Assembly: GCA_947474645.1 (NCBI GenBank)
Contig: CANJJD010000009.1
Coordinates: 29,277 to 93,276, forward strand
Direction of reading: 5' to 3'
Length of the DNA stretch: 64,000 nt
From: Alphaproteobacteria bacterium
Lineage (GTDB): Bacteria > Pseudomonadota > Alphaproteobacteria > Micropepsales > Micropepsaceae
In this document: one piece after another, positions 36,049-46,214 of the stretch
Numbering within the stretch: position 1 is the stretch's first letter
Layout: each line of letters opens with the position of its first letter
Program-made: the position numbers and the translations under genes
The notes under the pieces: model-generated
What the model was told of the DNA's origin: nothing
Seen by the model: only the letters and a program-made list of their open reading frames with translations
Database searches by the model: none

Positions 36049-36077
36049 TTGACAGGGCGGGGGCCGCCCCCTAAAAA
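36049..36077 (+). promoter_or_regulatory. Housekeeping sigma promoter of rpmH
   Basis: A perfect -35 box TTGACA (36049-36054), 17-base spacer and -10 box TAAAAA (36072-36077) lie 45 bases before the rpmH start. A small hairpin GCGGGC/GCCCGC (36089-36103) falls in the leader, and GGAG precedes the ATG by nine bases. Confidence 0.75.
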
Positions 36078-36122
36078 CCGCGCTCTTTGCGGGCTTTGCC
36101 CGCCCTTTCGGAGCCTGACGTC

Positions 36123-36257
36123 ATGAAGCGCACCTATCAGCCCAGCAAGCTTGTCCGCAAGCGCCGCCATGGCTTCCGCTCGCGCATGGCCACCCCCGGC
36201 GGCCGCAAGGTCCTGAACCGCCGCCGTTCCAGCGGCCGCAAGAAGCTGTCGGCCTGA
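36123..36257 (+). CDS. rpmH: 50S ribosomal protein L34
   Basis: A 44-residue, highly basic protein beginning [18 protein letters not shown] and ending GRKKLSA, the near-invariant L34 sequence. It binds 23S rRNA in the large subunit. It is the first gene of the conserved rpmH-rnpA-yidD-yidC cluster and has its own strong promoter. No dnaA gene or DnaA boxes lie upstream; ggt is the neighbour instead. Confidence 0.98.
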   Translation: MKRTYQPSKLVRKRRHGFRSRMATPGGRKVLNRRRSSGRKKLSA

Positions 36258-36292
36258 TAGCCGAACCGGGCGCCTTTAGGACGCCTCTTCAA

Positions 36293-36661
36293 TTGGATCA
36301 TCTGAAGAAACGTGCCGACTTTCTGCGAGCGGCGCGGGGAATCCGCCGCGTCGAAGGCGCCGTCACCCTGGAAACCTGCGCCACACCGGAAACCGAGGCC
36401 CTGCCCGGCCGGCTGCGCATCGGCTTCACCGCGTCCAAGAAAATCGGCAATGCCGTGGTCCGCAACCGCGCCAAGCGCCGCTTGCGTGCCGCAGCTTCGC
36501 AAGTCCTGCCCCTTTTGGGACGCAATGGGCATGATTATGTTCTGGTCGCGCGCGGAACCTGCGCGGCGCGTCCCTTCCCGGCCCTGTTGAGCGACATCAC
36601 CACGGCCCTGAAGGCGGCGCACAAGAAGCTGGACGCGAAGACGAGTGAGGGTCATGCGTAA
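36293..36661 (+). CDS. rnpA: Ribonuclease P protein component
   Basis: 122 residues with the conserved RNP motif [19 protein letters not shown] that contacts the RNA subunit. The protein assists RNase P in 5' tRNA maturation. The start is TTG at 36293; no in-frame ATG precedes the conserved [12 protein letters not shown] segment. It follows rpmH after 35 bases and overlaps the yidD start, as expected for this cluster. Confidence 0.95.
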   Translation: MDHLKKRADFLRAARGIRRVEGAVTLETCATPETEALPGRLRIGFTASKKIGNAVVRNRAKRRLRAAASQVLPLLGRNGHDYVLVARGTCAARPFPALLSDITTALKAAHKKLDAKTSEGHA

Positions 36662-36923
36662 ACTTGCCATCGCGCTGTTGTCCGCGCCGATCCGCGCCTA
36701 TCGCTTCGCGCTGTCACCCCTGCTGCCCAATTCCTGCCGCTTCACTCCAAGCTGCTCGGTCTATGCGCTGGAGGCGCTGCACAGTCACGGTCCCGTCAAA
36801 GGCGTGTGGCTTACCCTGAAGCGCCTGTCGCGCTGCCATCCCATCACCTGGCTCGGCGGTTCGTCGGGCTTTGATCCTGTTCCCCCCGCTCTTTCCAATA
36901 GACAAGTTCAACGGACACCATGA
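36654..36923 (+). CDS. yidD: Membrane protein insertion efficiency factor YidD
   Basis: 89 residues with the family core [31 protein letters not shown] and downstream RLSRCHP, including the conserved cysteines. YidD is a small amphipathic, membrane-associated protein that aids YidC-dependent insertion. ATG at 36654 is preferred to the GTG at 36645. The gene overlaps the rnpA end by eight bases and the yidC start by four. Confidence 0.95.
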   Translation: MRKLAIALLSAPIRAYRFALSPLLPNSCRFTPSCSVYALEALHSHGPVKGVWLTLKRLSRCHPITWLGGSSGFDPVPPALSNRQVQRTP

Positions 36924-38758
36924 ACAACAACAAGAACGTCTTCCTGGCCATCTTCCTGGCGGCGGCGGTGCTGTTCGTCTGGCAGTATTTCGTCGCCACC
37001 CCGTCCATGAAGGCCGAGCAGGCGCGCCAGGCCGCGCTGACGCATCAGGAAAAGAACAAGCCCAGCGCCGCCCCGGTGCTGCCCAGCATCGCCGCCGGCA
37101 CCAAGCACCTGTCCCGCGAAGAAGCGCTGAAAGTGGGCGGCAAGCGGGTGGTCATCGACACGCCGATGGTGGACGGCTCGCTGCTGCTGAAGGGCGCGCG
37201 GCTGGATGACCTTCGCCTCAAGAATTACCACGATACGGTGGACCCCAAGTCGCCGGAAATCGTGCTGCTGGCGCCCAAGAGCACCGACTATCCCTATTCG
37301 GCCACCTTCGGCTGGGTCGGCGGCGCCAACATGCCCACCGACAACAGCGTTTGGACGCAGACCGGCGGCGGCACCCTGTCGCCCGGCCACCCCATCACCC
37401 TGACCTGGGACAATGGCCATGGCCTGGTCTTCACCCGCACCATCGCCATCGACGACAAGTACATGTTCACCGTCGCCGACAGCGTCGCCAACAAGGGCGG
37501 CGCCGTGGCCACGCTCTATCCCTATGGCGTGGTGGAACGCCAGGGCATCCAGGCGGACGAAGCCAGCATGTACCTGCATGTCGGCTTTGTCGGCGTCGCC
37601 AATGGCAGCGAAGTGGACGCCAAGTACAGCGACTTCAAGGAGCCCGGCACGCCGCCCAAGAACTTCTCCTCTACCGGCGGCTGGGTGGGCATCACCGACA
37701 AATACTGGATGGCGGCCGTGGTGCCGCCCCAGAACGAGAATTTCAACGGCGCCTATCTGGGCAGCAAGACCAGTGCCGGCGTGGACGCCTATCAGGCCAA
37801 TTACCGCCTGGGCGCGCGCAAGATCGCGCCGGGCGCAACCGTCAACGTCATCCACCGTCTGTTCGCCGGCGCCAAGGTGGTGAACATCCTGCGCGGCTAT
37901 GAAGACAGCCAGAAGATCGTGCATTTCGACAATGCGGTGGACTGGGGCTGGTTCTGGTTCCTCACCCGCCCGTTCTTCTGGGTGCTGGACACCCTCAACA
38001 GGATGTTCGGCAATTTCGGCCTGGCCATCCTGGGCCTGACCGTCATCGTCAAGCTGGTGATGTTCCCGCTGGCCAATGCCGGCTTCCGCTCCATGAGCCG
38101 GATGAAGAAACTTCAGCCCCAGATGGAGGAGCTGAAGAAGAAGCACAAGGACGACGAGCCCCAGAAACTGCAGCTCGCCATGATGGAGATGTACAAGCGC
38201 GAGAAGGTCAATCCCGTCTCGGGCTGCGTGCCCATCCTGCTCACCATCCCGGTGTTCATCGCGCTGTACAAGGTGCTGTTCGTCACCATCGAAATGCGGC
38301 ACGCGCCTTTCTATGGCTGGATCCACGACCTGTCGGCGCCGGACCCGACGTCATTGCTGAACCTGTTTGGTTTGCTGCCTTACGATCCTCACGCCTTGAT
38401 TGCCTCGCTGTCCCACTCGCCTTTTGCGATCGTGGGAACGGTCCTGGGCTTCTTGTCCGTCGGCATCTGGCCGATCGTGATGGGCATCACCCAATGGGTG
38501 CAGACCAAGCTCAATCCGCCCCCGGCCGATCCGATCCAGGCCAAAATGTTCGCCTTCATGCCGGTGATCTTCACCTTCATGTTCGCGACCTTCCCGGCGG
38601 GACTGGTGATCTATTACGCCTGGAACAACCTGCTGACGGTGATCCAGCAATATTACATCATGAAGCAGGACGGCGCCGACGTGCATCTGTTCGGCGACGG
38701 CAAGCCCAAGCCTGAGAAAAAGACCAAGCACAAGAAGCTGAAAGCGGCCAATGACTGA
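36920..38758 (+). CDS. yidC: Membrane protein insertase YidC
   Basis: 612 residues of the Gram-negative YidC type: N-terminal helix (about 5-22), a large periplasmic beta-sandwich domain (to about 345), and five C-terminal transmembrane segments starting near [15 protein letters not shown]. The cytoplasmic hairpin between the first core helices reads [42 protein letters not shown] and the basic C-tail ([12 protein letters not shown]) are typical. It inserts and folds inner-membrane proteins alone or with SecYEG. The start overlaps yidD by four bases. Confidence 0.96.
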   Translation: MNNNKNVFLAIFLAAAVLFVWQYFVATPSMKAEQARQAALTHQEKNKPSAAPVLPSIAAGTKHLSREEALKVGGKRVVIDTPMVDGSLLLKGARLDDLRLKNYHDTVDPKSPEIVLLAPKSTDYPYSATFGWVGGANMPTDNSVWTQTGGGTLSPGHPITLTWDNGHGLVFTRTIAIDDKYMFTVADSVANKGGAVATLYPYGVVERQGIQADEASMYLHVGFVGVANGSEVDAKYSDFKEPGTPPKNFSSTGGWVGITDKYWMAAVVPPQNENFNGAYLGSKTSAGVDAYQANYRLGARKIAPGATVNVIHRLFAGAKVVNILRGYEDSQKIVHFDNAVDWGWFWFLTRPFFWVLDTLNRMFGNFGLAILGLTVIVKLVMFPLANAGFRSMSRMKKLQPQMEELKKKHKDDEPQKLQLAMMEMYKREKVNPVSGCVPILLTIPVFIALYKVLFVTIEMRHAPFYGWIHDLSAPDPTSLLNLFGLLPYDPHALIASLSHSPFAIVGTVLGFLSVGIWPIVMGITQWVQTKLNPPPADPIQAKMFAFMPVIFTFMFATFPAGLVIYYAWNNLLTVIQQYYIMKQDGADVHLFGDGKPKPEKKTKHKKLKAAND

Positions 38759-38772
38759 GGCGGACATTTAAA

Positions 38773-39402
38773 ATGGAAGACGGGGGCGCTGCTGAAGAAG
38801 CCGCGCGCAAGCTTTTCGCGGGGCCGTGCGATTTCATCTGGGGCGCCACCAGCGCCGACGCGCTGCCGCCGGAGAAATTGACCGAGGTCGCCTTTGTCGG
38901 CCGCTCCAATGCCGGCAAGTCCAGCCTGGTCAACGCCCTGACGGGGCGCAAGAGTCTCGCCCGTGTGTCCCAGACGCCGGGCGCCACCCGCCAGATCAAC
39001 TTCTTCAACCTGTCGGACCGGCTGATGCTGGTGGACCTGCCCGGCTATGGCTTCGCCAAGCGCTCCAAGACCGAGGCGCAGGCCTGGCAGGAGATGATCT
39101 TTGCCTATTTGCGCGGCAGGTCGCGCCTCAGGCGCGTGGCGCTGCTGATCGATGCGCGGCGCGGGCCCATGGACACCGACATCCAGGTGATGGACCTGCT
39201 CGACCGGGCCGCGGTGTCCTATGGCCTGGTGCTGACCAAGATCGATGACATCAAGGCCGCTGAACGCCCCAAGGCGCTCCAGACAGCCGCCGCCGTGGCC
39301 GCCAAACACACCGCCGCGCTGGCCGAGGTGCAGATGACGTCGGCCCTGACCGGTGAAGGCATTCCGGATTTGCGCACCCATCTTGCGGCCTTGGCCTCCT
39401 AG
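38773..39402 (+). CDS. ysxC: Ribosome biogenesis GTP-binding protein YsxC/EngB
   Basis: 209-residue small GTPase. G1 is GRSNAGKSSLVN, G2 is centred on TPGATRQINFF, G3 is DLPGYGFAK, G4 is LTKIDD and G5 lies near SALTGEG. EngB is needed for late large-subunit assembly. It follows yidC by 14 bases and is part of the same transcription unit, the usual alphaproteobacterial order. No terminator is seen before the argB promoter. Confidence 0.95.
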   Translation: MEDGGAAEEAARKLFAGPCDFIWGATSADALPPEKLTEVAFVGRSNAGKSSLVNALTGRKSLARVSQTPGATRQINFFNLSDRLMLVDLPGYGFAKRSKTEAQAWQEMIFAYLRGRSRLRRVALLIDARRGPMDTDIQVMDLLDRAAVSYGLVLTKIDDIKAAERPKALQTAAAVAAKHTAALAEVQMTSALTGEGIPDLRTHLAALAS

Positions 39403-39417
39403 AGACGCAATAAAAGG

Positions 39418-39446
39418 TTGGGAAGCGGGCCCCGCCGCGCTATAAC
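39418..39446 (+). promoter_or_regulatory. Housekeeping sigma promoter of argB
   Basis: TTGGGA (39418-39423), 17-base spacer and TATAAC (39441-39446) form a good housekeeping promoter 28 bases before the argB start, predicting a short leader. Confidence 0.65.
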
Positions 39447-39473
39447 GCGCCGCTTTTTGTAGCGGGCGCCGCC

Positions 39474-40400
39474 ATGGCCGGATCCACAGACGAGCCGGAA
39501 GACCGCAACCTGCGGACCCTGGCGCGTTGGCGCCAGACCGGCCGGGTGCTGGTCGAGGCGCTGCCCTACATTCTCAAATACGACCAGAAGACCATTGTCG
39601 TGAAGTATGGCGGCAACGCCATGAGCGATACCGGCGCGCATGATTTCTCCCAGGACATCGTGCTGATGAAGCAGACCGGCATTGATCCGGTGGTGGTGCA
39701 TGGCGGCGGCCCCCAGATCGGGGCGATGCTCAAGAAACTGAACATCGAGTCCACTTTCATTGACGGGCTGCGCGTCACCGACGAAGCCGCCGTGGAAGTG
39801 GTCGAGATGGTGCTGGCCGGCTCCATCAACAAGCAGATCGTCACCGGCATCAATGCCGCGGGCGGCCGCGCCGTGGGCCTGTCGGGCAAGGACGGCAACC
39901 TGGTGATCGCGCGCAAGCTGGCGATGAGCCGGACCAACCCCGCGACCGGCCAGAAGGAAGCGGTGGACCTGGGTTTTGTCGGCGAGCCGGAAACCGTCAA
40001 TCCCGAAGTGCTGCACGCCATCATGAAGTCGGAGACCATTCCGGTGATCGCGCCCATCGGCGTGGGCCGCAAGGGCGAGACCTTCAACATCAATGCCGAC
40101 ACGGTGGCGGGCGCCATCTCCTGCGCCCTGAATGCCGAGCGACTGGTGCTGCTGACCGATGTCGAAGGCGTACTGGACCAGGACAAGAAGCTGATCCCGC
40201 GCCTGACGGTGCGCGAGGCCAAGAACCTGATCGCCGACGGCACCATCTCGGGCGGCATGATCCCCAAGATCCAGACCGCCATTGACGCGGTGGAGGGCGG
40301 CGTGCACGCCGCCGTCATCCTGGACGGGCGCATTCCCCATGTGCTGCTGCTGGAGCTCTTCACCGAGCATGGCGCGGGCACCTTGATCACCGCCGAATGA
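39474..40400 (+). CDS. argB: Acetylglutamate kinase
   Basis: 308 residues of the amino-acid kinase fold; phosphorylates N-acetylglutamate in the second step of arginine synthesis. Seen motifs are VKYGGNAM (phosphate loop), [21 protein letters not shown] and [12 protein letters not shown], with [10 protein letters not shown] and [13 protein letters not shown]. The N-terminal helix of the arginine-sensitive hexameric type (about 30 residues before KYGG) is present, suggesting feedback control by arginine. It has its own promoter upstream, and the DUF1036 gene overlaps its stop by four bases. Confidence 0.96.
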   Translation: MAGSTDEPEDRNLRTLARWRQTGRVLVEALPYILKYDQKTIVVKYGGNAMSDTGAHDFSQDIVLMKQTGIDPVVVHGGGPQIGAMLKKLNIESTFIDGLRVTDEAAVEVVEMVLAGSINKQIVTGINAAGGRAVGLSGKDGNLVIARKLAMSRTNPATGQKEAVDLGFVGEPETVNPEVLHAIMKSETIPVIAPIGVGRKGETFNINADTVAGAISCALNAERLVLLTDVEGVLDQDKKLIPRLTVREAKNLIADGTISGGMIPKIQTAIDAVEGGVHAAVILDGRIPHVLLLELFTEHGAGTLITAE

Positions 40401-41380
40401 GACGAGTATTCCTGCTGGCGGTGCTGGCTTGCGTCCTGGCCACGCCGGCTGAGGCCGCGCTCAGCCTGTGCAACCGCACCAGCTATATTCTTTATGCCGC
40501 GACCTCGGCGATCCAGAGCCCGCGCAGCCAGACACAAGGCTGGACCCGCATCACCCCCGGCGAATGCCAGTTGGCGCGCAAGGAGCCGCTGACGGCGGAG
40601 ACCTATCTGGTCCATGCCCGCTCCAGCATCGCCCATTCGGGACCGGCGCGCGCCTGGGGCGGCGCCTTTCCGGTTTGCGTCAAGGACGGTGATTTCACCA
40701 TCGCTAAGGGCGTTACCTCGCCCACCTGCACGGCCGACGGCACTTTTTCCCTGCCCTTCGCGCCCCTGGACAATCGCGGCAAGAGCGTCTGGACGATGAA
40801 TTTCGACGAACAGCCGGGCTTAAGCCCCAGCCAGGCGCAACTGGCGGGGGTCAAGCGGTTGCTGGCGGACAATGGCTATAAAACCGGGCGCATGGACGGC
40901 AAGCCGGACAAGGCCACCGGCGTGGCGCTGACGGATTTCAGAAAGCGCATGAAGTTCGCCGCCACCGCCGGCAACACCGAACTGTTCGACGCCCTGGAGC
41001 GGGAAGCGCGCAAGAAGATCGCCCCCGCCGGTTTTACCGCCTGTAACGAAACGCGCGAAATGCTGTTGGTGGCACTGGGCACTGTGGAAGGCGGCAAGCC
41101 GGTGTCGCGCGGCTGGTGGACGGTGCAGCCGGGCGCCTGCGCCAAGGCGATCACCACGCCCTTGAGCAGCGATGCGGTCTATCTTCTGGCCTTGCGCAAG
41201 AATGGCAGCGCGGTGGCGCAAGGCGCCAAGCGCTTTTGCACCACCAGCGCCGCGTTTGAGATCCGAGGCGCGGAGAATTGCAGCGGCCGCGGCTTTACGG
41301 AGGCAGGCTTTGCCGCCACGCCGACCAAAGGCGTCAGCGGCACCATCGCGCACATAGGCCCGGCCGGTCTGAAGCGTTAG
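40397..41380 (+). CDS. Exported protein with two DUF1036 domains around a peptidoglycan-binding-like segment
   Basis: 327 residues. Signal peptide to AEA-ALS. The first DUF1036 (about 22-135) has the [12 protein letters not shown] and [11 protein letters not shown] pattern; the second (about 215-320) repeats it as [15 protein letters not shown] and [11 protein letters not shown]. Between them, residues 143-195 ([21 protein letters not shown]...) resemble a peptidoglycan_binding_1 repeat. Paired cysteines in each domain suggest disulfides. Function of DUF1036 is unknown. It is coupled to argB by a four-base overlap, which looks like a cotranscription convenience rather than shared function. 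Confidence 0.72.
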   Translation: MRRVFLLAVLACVLATPAEAALSLCNRTSYILYAATSAIQSPRSQTQGWTRITPGECQLARKEPLTAETYLVHARSSIAHSGPARAWGGAFPVCVKDGDFTIAKGVTSPTCTADGTFSLPFAPLDNRGKSVWTMNFDEQPGLSPSQAQLAGVKRLLADNGYKTGRMDGKPDKATGVALTDFRKRMKFAATAGNTELFDALEREARKKIAPAGFTACNETREMLLVALGTVEGGKPVSRGWWTVQPGACAKAITTPLSSDAVYLLALRKNGSAVAQGAKRFCTTSAAFEIRGAENCSGRGFTEAGFAATPTKGVSGTIAHIGPAGLKR

Positions 41381-41385
41381 AGCGC

Positions 41386-41453
41386 CTCACCCTTCGACAA
41401 GCTCAGGGTGAGGATAAATAAACCTCCTCATGCTGAGCTTGTCGAAGCATGAG
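41386..41453. repeat. Pair of REP-like palindromes in inverted orientation
   Basis: Two 27-base palindromes lie 14 bases apart between convergent genes. At 41386-41412 the stem is CTCACCCT/AGGGTGAG with loop TCGACAAGCTC. At 41427-41453 the stem is CTCATGCT/AGCATGAG with loop GAGCTTGTCGA. The loops are exact reverse complements of each other. This is the form of dispersed extragenic palindromes; here they may also end both transcripts. Confidence 0.75.
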
Positions 41454-41457
41454 CGGC

Positions 41458-42690
41458 TCAGACAGGAATGTTGAAGTAGTTGAGATGCCAGCGCATCTCT
41501 TCCTTGCTGAGGGGAAAGCTCACCCCGCCCCGCGCCGGAAGGACATCGCGGCTGGGCAGTTTCATAATGACGGTCTGGATCTTGAACGCCACGCGCATGG
41601 ACAGATGCGTGTGCCAGACCAGCGACACGATGGGCTTGGCGCTGGCGGCCGACAAAATCCGCTTCACCGTCTGCGGATCTATGTTGGCGAGCTGCGCCAG
41701 CGCGGCAATCACCACCTCGCGCTGACCGGCCTGGGCCGCCTGTTCCAAAAAGGTGCCGTCCAGCCGGCTTTCCATCTTCGCAGCGGCCACCATCTCGGCG
41801 GGCGATTTCCTGCCGGCTTCCGGCACCGGTTCGGCCACCCGCGCCCGCAGTTCGCGGTTCAGATGCAGGCGGGTGCCGTCGGACAAATCATTGCGCGCCG
41901 CCAGCCGTTCCAGGATGGAGGCGCCGACCAGGCTGCCGATGCGGCGCACGGCGCGGGCAGACAGGTCGGCGCGCAATGCCAGCGGCATATGCCAGGCCTG
42001 GATTTCCGCGGCCTGTTCCAGAATTGTGTCCAGCGTCTCCTTGCGGATTTTGGCGTCCGGATTGACCAGCAGCGCCGCCACCGCCGGCACGTCCAGCGAT
42101 TGCACCAGCCGGTCGCACACCGGCTCAGCTACCGGCTTGCGGCTGGCGATGGCGGTCAGGACTTCCTGCACTTGGCCGCAGGCGATGATCTCGATCAGGT
42201 CGGCGTCGGACAGCAGCGGCGAATATTGCAGGATGGGCGCGGCCACCACGGCATTGAGGTCACGCGCCAGGCTGAGCACCACTTCGCGCGGCACGCAGGT
42301 CAGGCTCTTGATTTCCTCTGCCAGGATCGCCCGCACCCGCACCGCCGCATCGCGCGCCAAGCATTCCAGCGTCTCGATGGTCAGGGCGAAGATATGGGAG
42401 CTTTCCCGTTCCGACAGGCCGGGCATCAGGCGCGCAATCTTGACAGCCAGCTCGGCGCGCACATCTTCATTCTCGTCATGCGCCAGCAGCCGGTTGCTGA
42501 GGGCCGGCGCGGCGGGATTGGCCGCCACCGCGGCGCGCGTCGCGGGCGCGGCGTGGGTGGCCAGATAATGCAGCACATCGGGACCGGCATCGGAGCGGTG
42601 CGCCAGGTCGGTGGCGCCGGCCTGCGTGGCGGTACGGATGTCGAGGATGTCCAGCGCATCGCGCGGATTCAGGCCGGCTTTCTGGTCCAT
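41458..42690 (-). CDS. DUF2336 domain-containing protein
   Basis: 410 residues, cytoplasmic, mainly alpha-helical with HEAT-like repeats. DUF2336 features are RSDAGPDVLHYLATHAAPATRAAVAANPAAP near the N-terminus, DENEDVRAELAVKIARL, and VPREVVLSLARDLNAVVAAPILQYSPLLSDADLIEII. These proteins are alphaproteobacterial and of unknown biochemical role; some are linked to motility or cell-cycle signalling. The start is MDQKAGLNPRDA (42690); the longer frame is antisense to the nucleotidase. The stop is five bases from the REP-like pair. Confidence 0.75.
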   Translation of the reverse strand: MDQKAGLNPRDALDILDIRTATQAGATDLAHRSDAGPDVLHYLATHAAPATRAAVAANPAAPALSNRLLAHDENEDVRAELAVKIARLMPGLSERESSHIFALTIETLECLARDAAVRVRAILAEEIKSLTCVPREVVLSLARDLNAVVAAPILQYSPLLSDADLIEIIACGQVQEVLTAIASRKPVAEPVCDRLVQSLDVPAVAALLVNPDAKIRKETLDTILEQAAEIQAWHMPLALRADLSARAVRRIGSLVGASILERLAARNDLSDGTRLHLNRELRARVAEPVPEAGRKSPAEMVAAAKMESRLDGTFLEQAAQAGQREVVIAALAQLANIDPQTVKRILSAASAKPIVSLVWHTHLSMRVAFKIQTVIMKLPSRDVLPARGGVSFPLSKEEMRWHLNYFNIPV

Positions 42691-42825
42691 GCTACCTTGC
42701 GTCTTTCCCGCTCCGGGCCCGGCCGCCATTGTCACGCGCCCCGCTTTAACAGCCCATAAAGAGGCATGGTGGACATACGTTAACGGTGCTTGCGGAAGGC
42801 CCCGGCCCAAGCCATGTTCCGCCCC

Positions 42826-43545
42826 ATGGATAGTGCCCCATCCGTGCAAAAAGACAGGCAAAAGGCCGATTCCGGGCCCGATTTCCGTCATGTGACGGAG
42901 TGGATTTTCGACCTGGACAATACCCTGTACCGCGCCGACAACGGCATCTTCGCCCAGATCGAGGCCCGCATGACCGACTATGTCATGGCGTTCCTCAAGC
43001 TGCCGCGCGAGGACGCCTATGCGCGGCAGAAGGATTTGTATCGCCGTCACGGCACCACCCTCAGCGGCCTGATGCGCGAACATGGCGCGGCGCCCGACGA
43101 CTATCTGCATTATGTCCACGACATCGACCTGTCGGACCTAGGCCCCGATGCGGCGCTGACAGCACAGATCGAAAAACTGCCGGGCCGGCGCTTTGTCTTC
43201 ACCAATGGCTGCCGCGACCATGCCGCCCGCATCTTGAACCGGCTGGGCATGACCCATCTGTTTGCCGATGTGTGGGACATACGCACCATGGATTTCATGC
43301 CCAAGCCGGAAGCTTGCGCCTATGACAGCGTGGTGACGGCCGGCGGTGTGGCGTGCAAAAACGCCGCCATGTTCGACGATATCGCCCGCAACCTGGTCCC
43401 GGCGCGCAAGCTGGGCATGACCACGGTATGGTTGAAGACCGATTCACCCTGGGGCAAGCATGGCCCGATGATGGACGTGGCGCTTTCGGATATAGATCAT
43501 GAGACCGATAATCTGACCCAGTTTCTGCACAGCATCAGGATTTGA
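42826..43545 (+). CDS. HAD-family pyrimidine 5'-nucleotidase
   Basis: 239 residues. HAD motif I DLDNTLY, motif II in [11 protein letters not shown], the lysine in PKPEACAY and motif III around [10 protein letters not shown] are all present; the layout matches the SDT1/PpnN-like pyrimidine 5'-nucleotidase subgroup. It dephosphorylates nucleoside monophosphates or related metabolites. The start may be ATG 42826 or 42814. It leads the dapD-dapE operon with a two-base gap, a common alphaproteobacterial arrangement of unclear meaning. Confidence 0.82.
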   Translation: MDSAPSVQKDRQKADSGPDFRHVTEWIFDLDNTLYRADNGIFAQIEARMTDYVMAFLKLPREDAYARQKDLYRRHGTTLSGLMREHGAAPDDYLHYVHDIDLSDLGPDAALTAQIEKLPGRRFVFTNGCRDHAARILNRLGMTHLFADVWDIRTMDFMPKPEACAYDSVVTAGGVACKNAAMFDDIARNLVPARKLGMTTVWLKTDSPWGKHGPMMDVALSDIDHETDNLTQFLHSIRI

Positions 43546-43547
43546 CC

Positions 43548-44366
43548 ATGAGTGATTTGAGCGCCGCCATCGAAGCTGCCTGGGACAAGCGCGACAGCCT
43601 GGGCGTGACCAGCAAGGGCGCGGAGCGCGATGCCGTGGAAGCGGCGCTGGACGGATTGGACAGCGGCGCCTTGCGCGTGGCTGAGAAGATCGATGGCGCC
43701 TGGAAGGTGCATGAGTGGCTGAAGAAGGCGGTGCTGCTGTCTTTCCGCCTCAATGACATGAAGCTGATTTCCGGCGCGCCCGGCGGCGCGGTGTGGTGGG
43801 ACAAAGTGGATTCCAAATTCACCGGCTGGACGGAAGAAAAATTCCGCGCCGCCGGTTTTCGCGCCGTGCCCGGCGCCATCGTCCGCCGCAGCGCCTTTAT
43901 CGCCAAGGGCGCGGTGCTGCTGCCGTCTTTCGTCAATGTCGGCGCGCGGGTCGGCGAAGGCACCATGATTGACACCTGGGCCACGGTGGGAAGCTGCGCC
44001 CAGGTCGGCGCCCATTGCCATATCTCGGGCGGCGCGGGGCTGGGCGGGGTGCTGGAGCCGCTGCAGGCCGCGCCCACCATCATCGAGGACAATTGCTTCA
44101 TCGGCGCCCGCGCCGAAGTGGCCGAAGGCGTGATCGTGGGCGAAGGCAGCGTGCTCAGCATGGGCGTCTATCTGTCGGCCTCCACCAAGATCGTTGACCG
44201 CGCCACCGGCGAAGTGCATCTGGGCAAGGTGCCGCCTTATTCGGTGGTGGTGTCCGGCTCGATGTCGAGCGGCAACGGCCCCAATCTCTATTGCGCCGTG
44301 ATCGTCAAGCGGGTGGACGAAAAGACCCGCGCCAAGACCTCCATCAACGAATTGCTGCGCGACTGA
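43548..44366 (+). CDS. dapD: 2,3,4,5-tetrahydropyridine-2,6-dicarboxylate N-succinyltransferase
   Basis: 272 residues, close to the usual 274. Left-handed beta-helix built of hexapeptide repeats ([60 protein letters not shown]). It transfers succinyl from succinyl-CoA in the lysine/meso-diaminopimelate pathway. It lies between the nucleotidase and dapE with gaps of two and one bases, so the three genes form one operon. Confidence 0.97.
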   Translation: MSDLSAAIEAAWDKRDSLGVTSKGAERDAVEAALDGLDSGALRVAEKIDGAWKVHEWLKKAVLLSFRLNDMKLISGAPGGAVWWDKVDSKFTGWTEEKFRAAGFRAVPGAIVRRSAFIAKGAVLLPSFVNVGARVGEGTMIDTWATVGSCAQVGAHCHISGGAGLGGVLEPLQAAPTIIEDNCFIGARAEVAEGVIVGEGSVLSMGVYLSASTKIVDRATGEVHLGKVPPYSVVVSGSMSSGNGPNLYCAVIVKRVDEKTRAKTSINELLRD

Positions 44367-44367
44367 C

Positions 44368-45519
44368 ATGAGCACGGAAATTGACGCGCTGGCGCTGGCC
44401 CAGGCCCTGATCCGCCGCCCTTCGGTGACCCCGAAGGATGCGGGCGCGCTCGACGTGCTGGAAGCGGTGCTGAAGGATATAGGCTTCACCACCCACCGCC
44501 TGCCGTTCGGCGACATCGACAATCTCTATGCCCGGCTGGGCGATGCTTCGCCCCATTTCTGCTTTGCCGGCCATACCGATGTGGTGCCGGTGGGCGATGG
44601 CTGGAACACCGATCCCTTTGCCGCCGAAGTGAAGGACGGCATGCTCTATGGCCGGGGCGCCGCCGACATGAAGTCGGCCATCGCCGCCTTTGTCGCCGCC
44701 GCGGCGCGCATCGGAACGCCCCCAGAAAAATTTAAAGGCTCCATCAGCCTCTTGATTACCGGCGACGAAGAAGGCGTGGCGGTCAACGGCACCGTCAAGC
44801 TGCTGGAATGGCTGAAGGCGCGGGGCGAGAAGATCGACCATTGCGTGGTGGGCGAGCCGACATCCGTCGGCCAGGCCGGCGACACGTTGAAGATCGGCCG
44901 TCGCGGCTCGATCAATTTCAAGCTGACCGTCACCGGCGTGCAGGGCCATGTCGGCTATCCGCAAAAAGCCAAGAATCCGATTCCGGTGCTGGCCGAGATG
45001 GTGACCCAGCTTGCCGCACACAAGCTGGACAAGGGCAACGAGCATTTCGATCCCTCGACCCTGGCCTTCACCTCTGTGGATGTGGGCAACGACACCACCA
45101 ACGTGATTCCGGGCGAGGCACGGGCGGCCTTCAACATCCGATTTAATGATAAGCACACGCCCGACAGCCTGGTGAACTGGGTGCAGGACCGCAGCGACCG
45201 TATCGCCCAGCAATCGGGCTGCACCATCCAGGTGACGTCCCAGACCAGCGGCGTGTCCTTCCTGACCGCACCGGGCAAGTTCACCCAGTTGGTCAGCGAC
45301 ACGGTGGCATCCGTCACCGGCCAGTCGCCATTCTTTTCCACCAGCGGCGGCACGTCGGACGCGCGCTTCATCAAGGATGTCTGCCCGGTGGTGGAACTGG
45401 GCCTGGCGGGCGGCACCATGCACAAGGCCGATGAATGCGTGCCGGTGGCGGAGATTGCCGCGCTGACTGACATTTATGCAGCGCTGCTCAAGGCCTATTT
45501 CGCCAAGCCACCGCTTTAA
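44368..45519 (+). CDS. dapE: Succinyl-diaminopimelate desuccinylase
   Basis: 383 residues, M20 family di-zinc hydrolase. Metal and catalytic residues are visible in [40 protein letters not shown] and the C-terminal [13 protein letters not shown]. The enzyme removes succinate to give LL-diaminopimelate for lysine and peptidoglycan. ATG follows the dapD stop by one base. A large hairpin-forming repeat begins ten bases after its stop. Confidence 0.97.
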   Translation: MSTEIDALALAQALIRRPSVTPKDAGALDVLEAVLKDIGFTTHRLPFGDIDNLYARLGDASPHFCFAGHTDVVPVGDGWNTDPFAAEVKDGMLYGRGAADMKSAIAAFVAAAARIGTPPEKFKGSISLLITGDEEGVAVNGTVKLLEWLKARGEKIDHCVVGEPTSVGQAGDTLKIGRRGSINFKLTVTGVQGHVGYPQKAKNPIPVLAEMVTQLAAHKLDKGNEHFDPSTLAFTSVDVGNDTTNVIPGEARAAFNIRFNDKHTPDSLVNWVQDRSDRIAQQSGCTIQVTSQTSGVSFLTAPGKFTQLVSDTVASVTGQSPFFSTSGGTSDARFIKDVCPVVELGLAGGTMHKADECVPVAEIAALTDIYAALLKAYFAKPPL

Positions 45520-45529
45520 TACGCCTGTC

Positions 45530-45609
45530 TTTTGGTTGCTGGGTTCGTCGCGCCGTCGCTCATGTACTGTTCGTACACTTCGCTAGGCGCTCCTGCCCAG
45601 CAACCAAAA
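45530..45609. repeat. 80-base nested inverted repeat between dapE and a VOC gene
   Basis: Outer arms TTTTGGTTGCTGGG (45530-45543) and CCCAGCAACCAAAA (45596-45609) are perfect 14-base complements. Inside are GCGCC/GGCGC (45550-45554/45586-45590) and TGTAC/GTACA (45563-45567/45573-45577), so the whole stretch can fold as one long interrupted hairpin with nearly equal spacers. It separates convergent genes and could be a bidirectional terminator or a dispersed palindromic element. Confidence 0.7.
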
Positions 45610-45619
45610 TCCAGCCGTA

Positions 45620-46099
45620 TTAACCGCGCCGCGCTTTATCGATAGCGGCGACGTCAATCTTCTGCATGGTCATCATGACCTCGAAGGCGCGCTTGGCTTC
45701 GTCGCCGCCGGCCGCCATCGCTTCGGTCAGCGTCTTGGGCGTGATCTGCCAGTTCACACCCCACTTGTCCTTGCACCAGCCGCAGGCGCTTTCCTGGCCG
45801 CCATTGCCGACAATGGCGTTCCAGTAGCGGTCGGTTTCTTCCTGATTGTCCGTGGCGATCTGGAAGGAGAAGGCTTCGCTCTGCTTGAAAGCCGATCCGC
45901 CATTCAGGCCGACACAGGGGATGCCGGCGACGGTGAATTCCACCACCAGCACATCGCCCTTCTTGCCCGAGGGAAAGTCGCTGGGCGCCTTGTGGATGGC
46001 CCCCACCCTGCTGTCCGGAAAGGTCTTGGCATAGAAGTTGGCGGCAGCTTCAGCGTCCTTATCGTACCAGATGCAGATGGTGTTCTTAGGAATGGCCAT
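45620..46099 (-). CDS. VOC-fold protein (PhnB/3-demethylubiquinone methyltransferase-like domain)
   Basis: 159 residues with the glyoxalase/VOC fold: TICIWYDKDAEAAANFYAKTFPDS at the N-terminus, VLVVEFTVAGIPCVGLNGG in the middle and CGWCKDKWGVNWQITP near the end. The group is often annotated as 3-demethylubiquinone-9 methyltransferase, but these proteins lack a methyltransferase fold; true function is unknown. Single gene, ATG start, with no obvious operon partner. Confidence 0.8.
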   Translation of the reverse strand: MAIPKNTICIWYDKDAEAAANFYAKTFPDSRVGAIHKAPSDFPSGKKGDVLVVEFTVAGIPCVGLNGGSAFKQSEAFSFQIATDNQEETDRYWNAIVGNGGQESACGWCKDKWGVNWQITPKTLTEAMAAGGDEAKRAFEVMMTMQKIDVAAIDKARRG

Positions 46100-46214
46100 G
46101 ACGTTTCCTTTCGCTTTTGAATCCAGGACTTAGCGTGATCCTGGCATAGGTTGACGTCTTAAAGACGCTCGCCCGGCCGGCGATCCGACACGGACATGGT
46201 CTTTTTTTGCGGCC

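Noticed and set aside
35946..36122. Possible replication origin beside rpmH
   Set aside because: In many bacteria dnaA and oriC lie here, but there is no dnaA gene and no TTATCCACA-type box; the region is a promoter region after ggt.
45620..46099. Ubiquinone methyltransferase function for the VOC protein
   Set aside because: The common database name is historical; the sequence has no SAM-binding fold.
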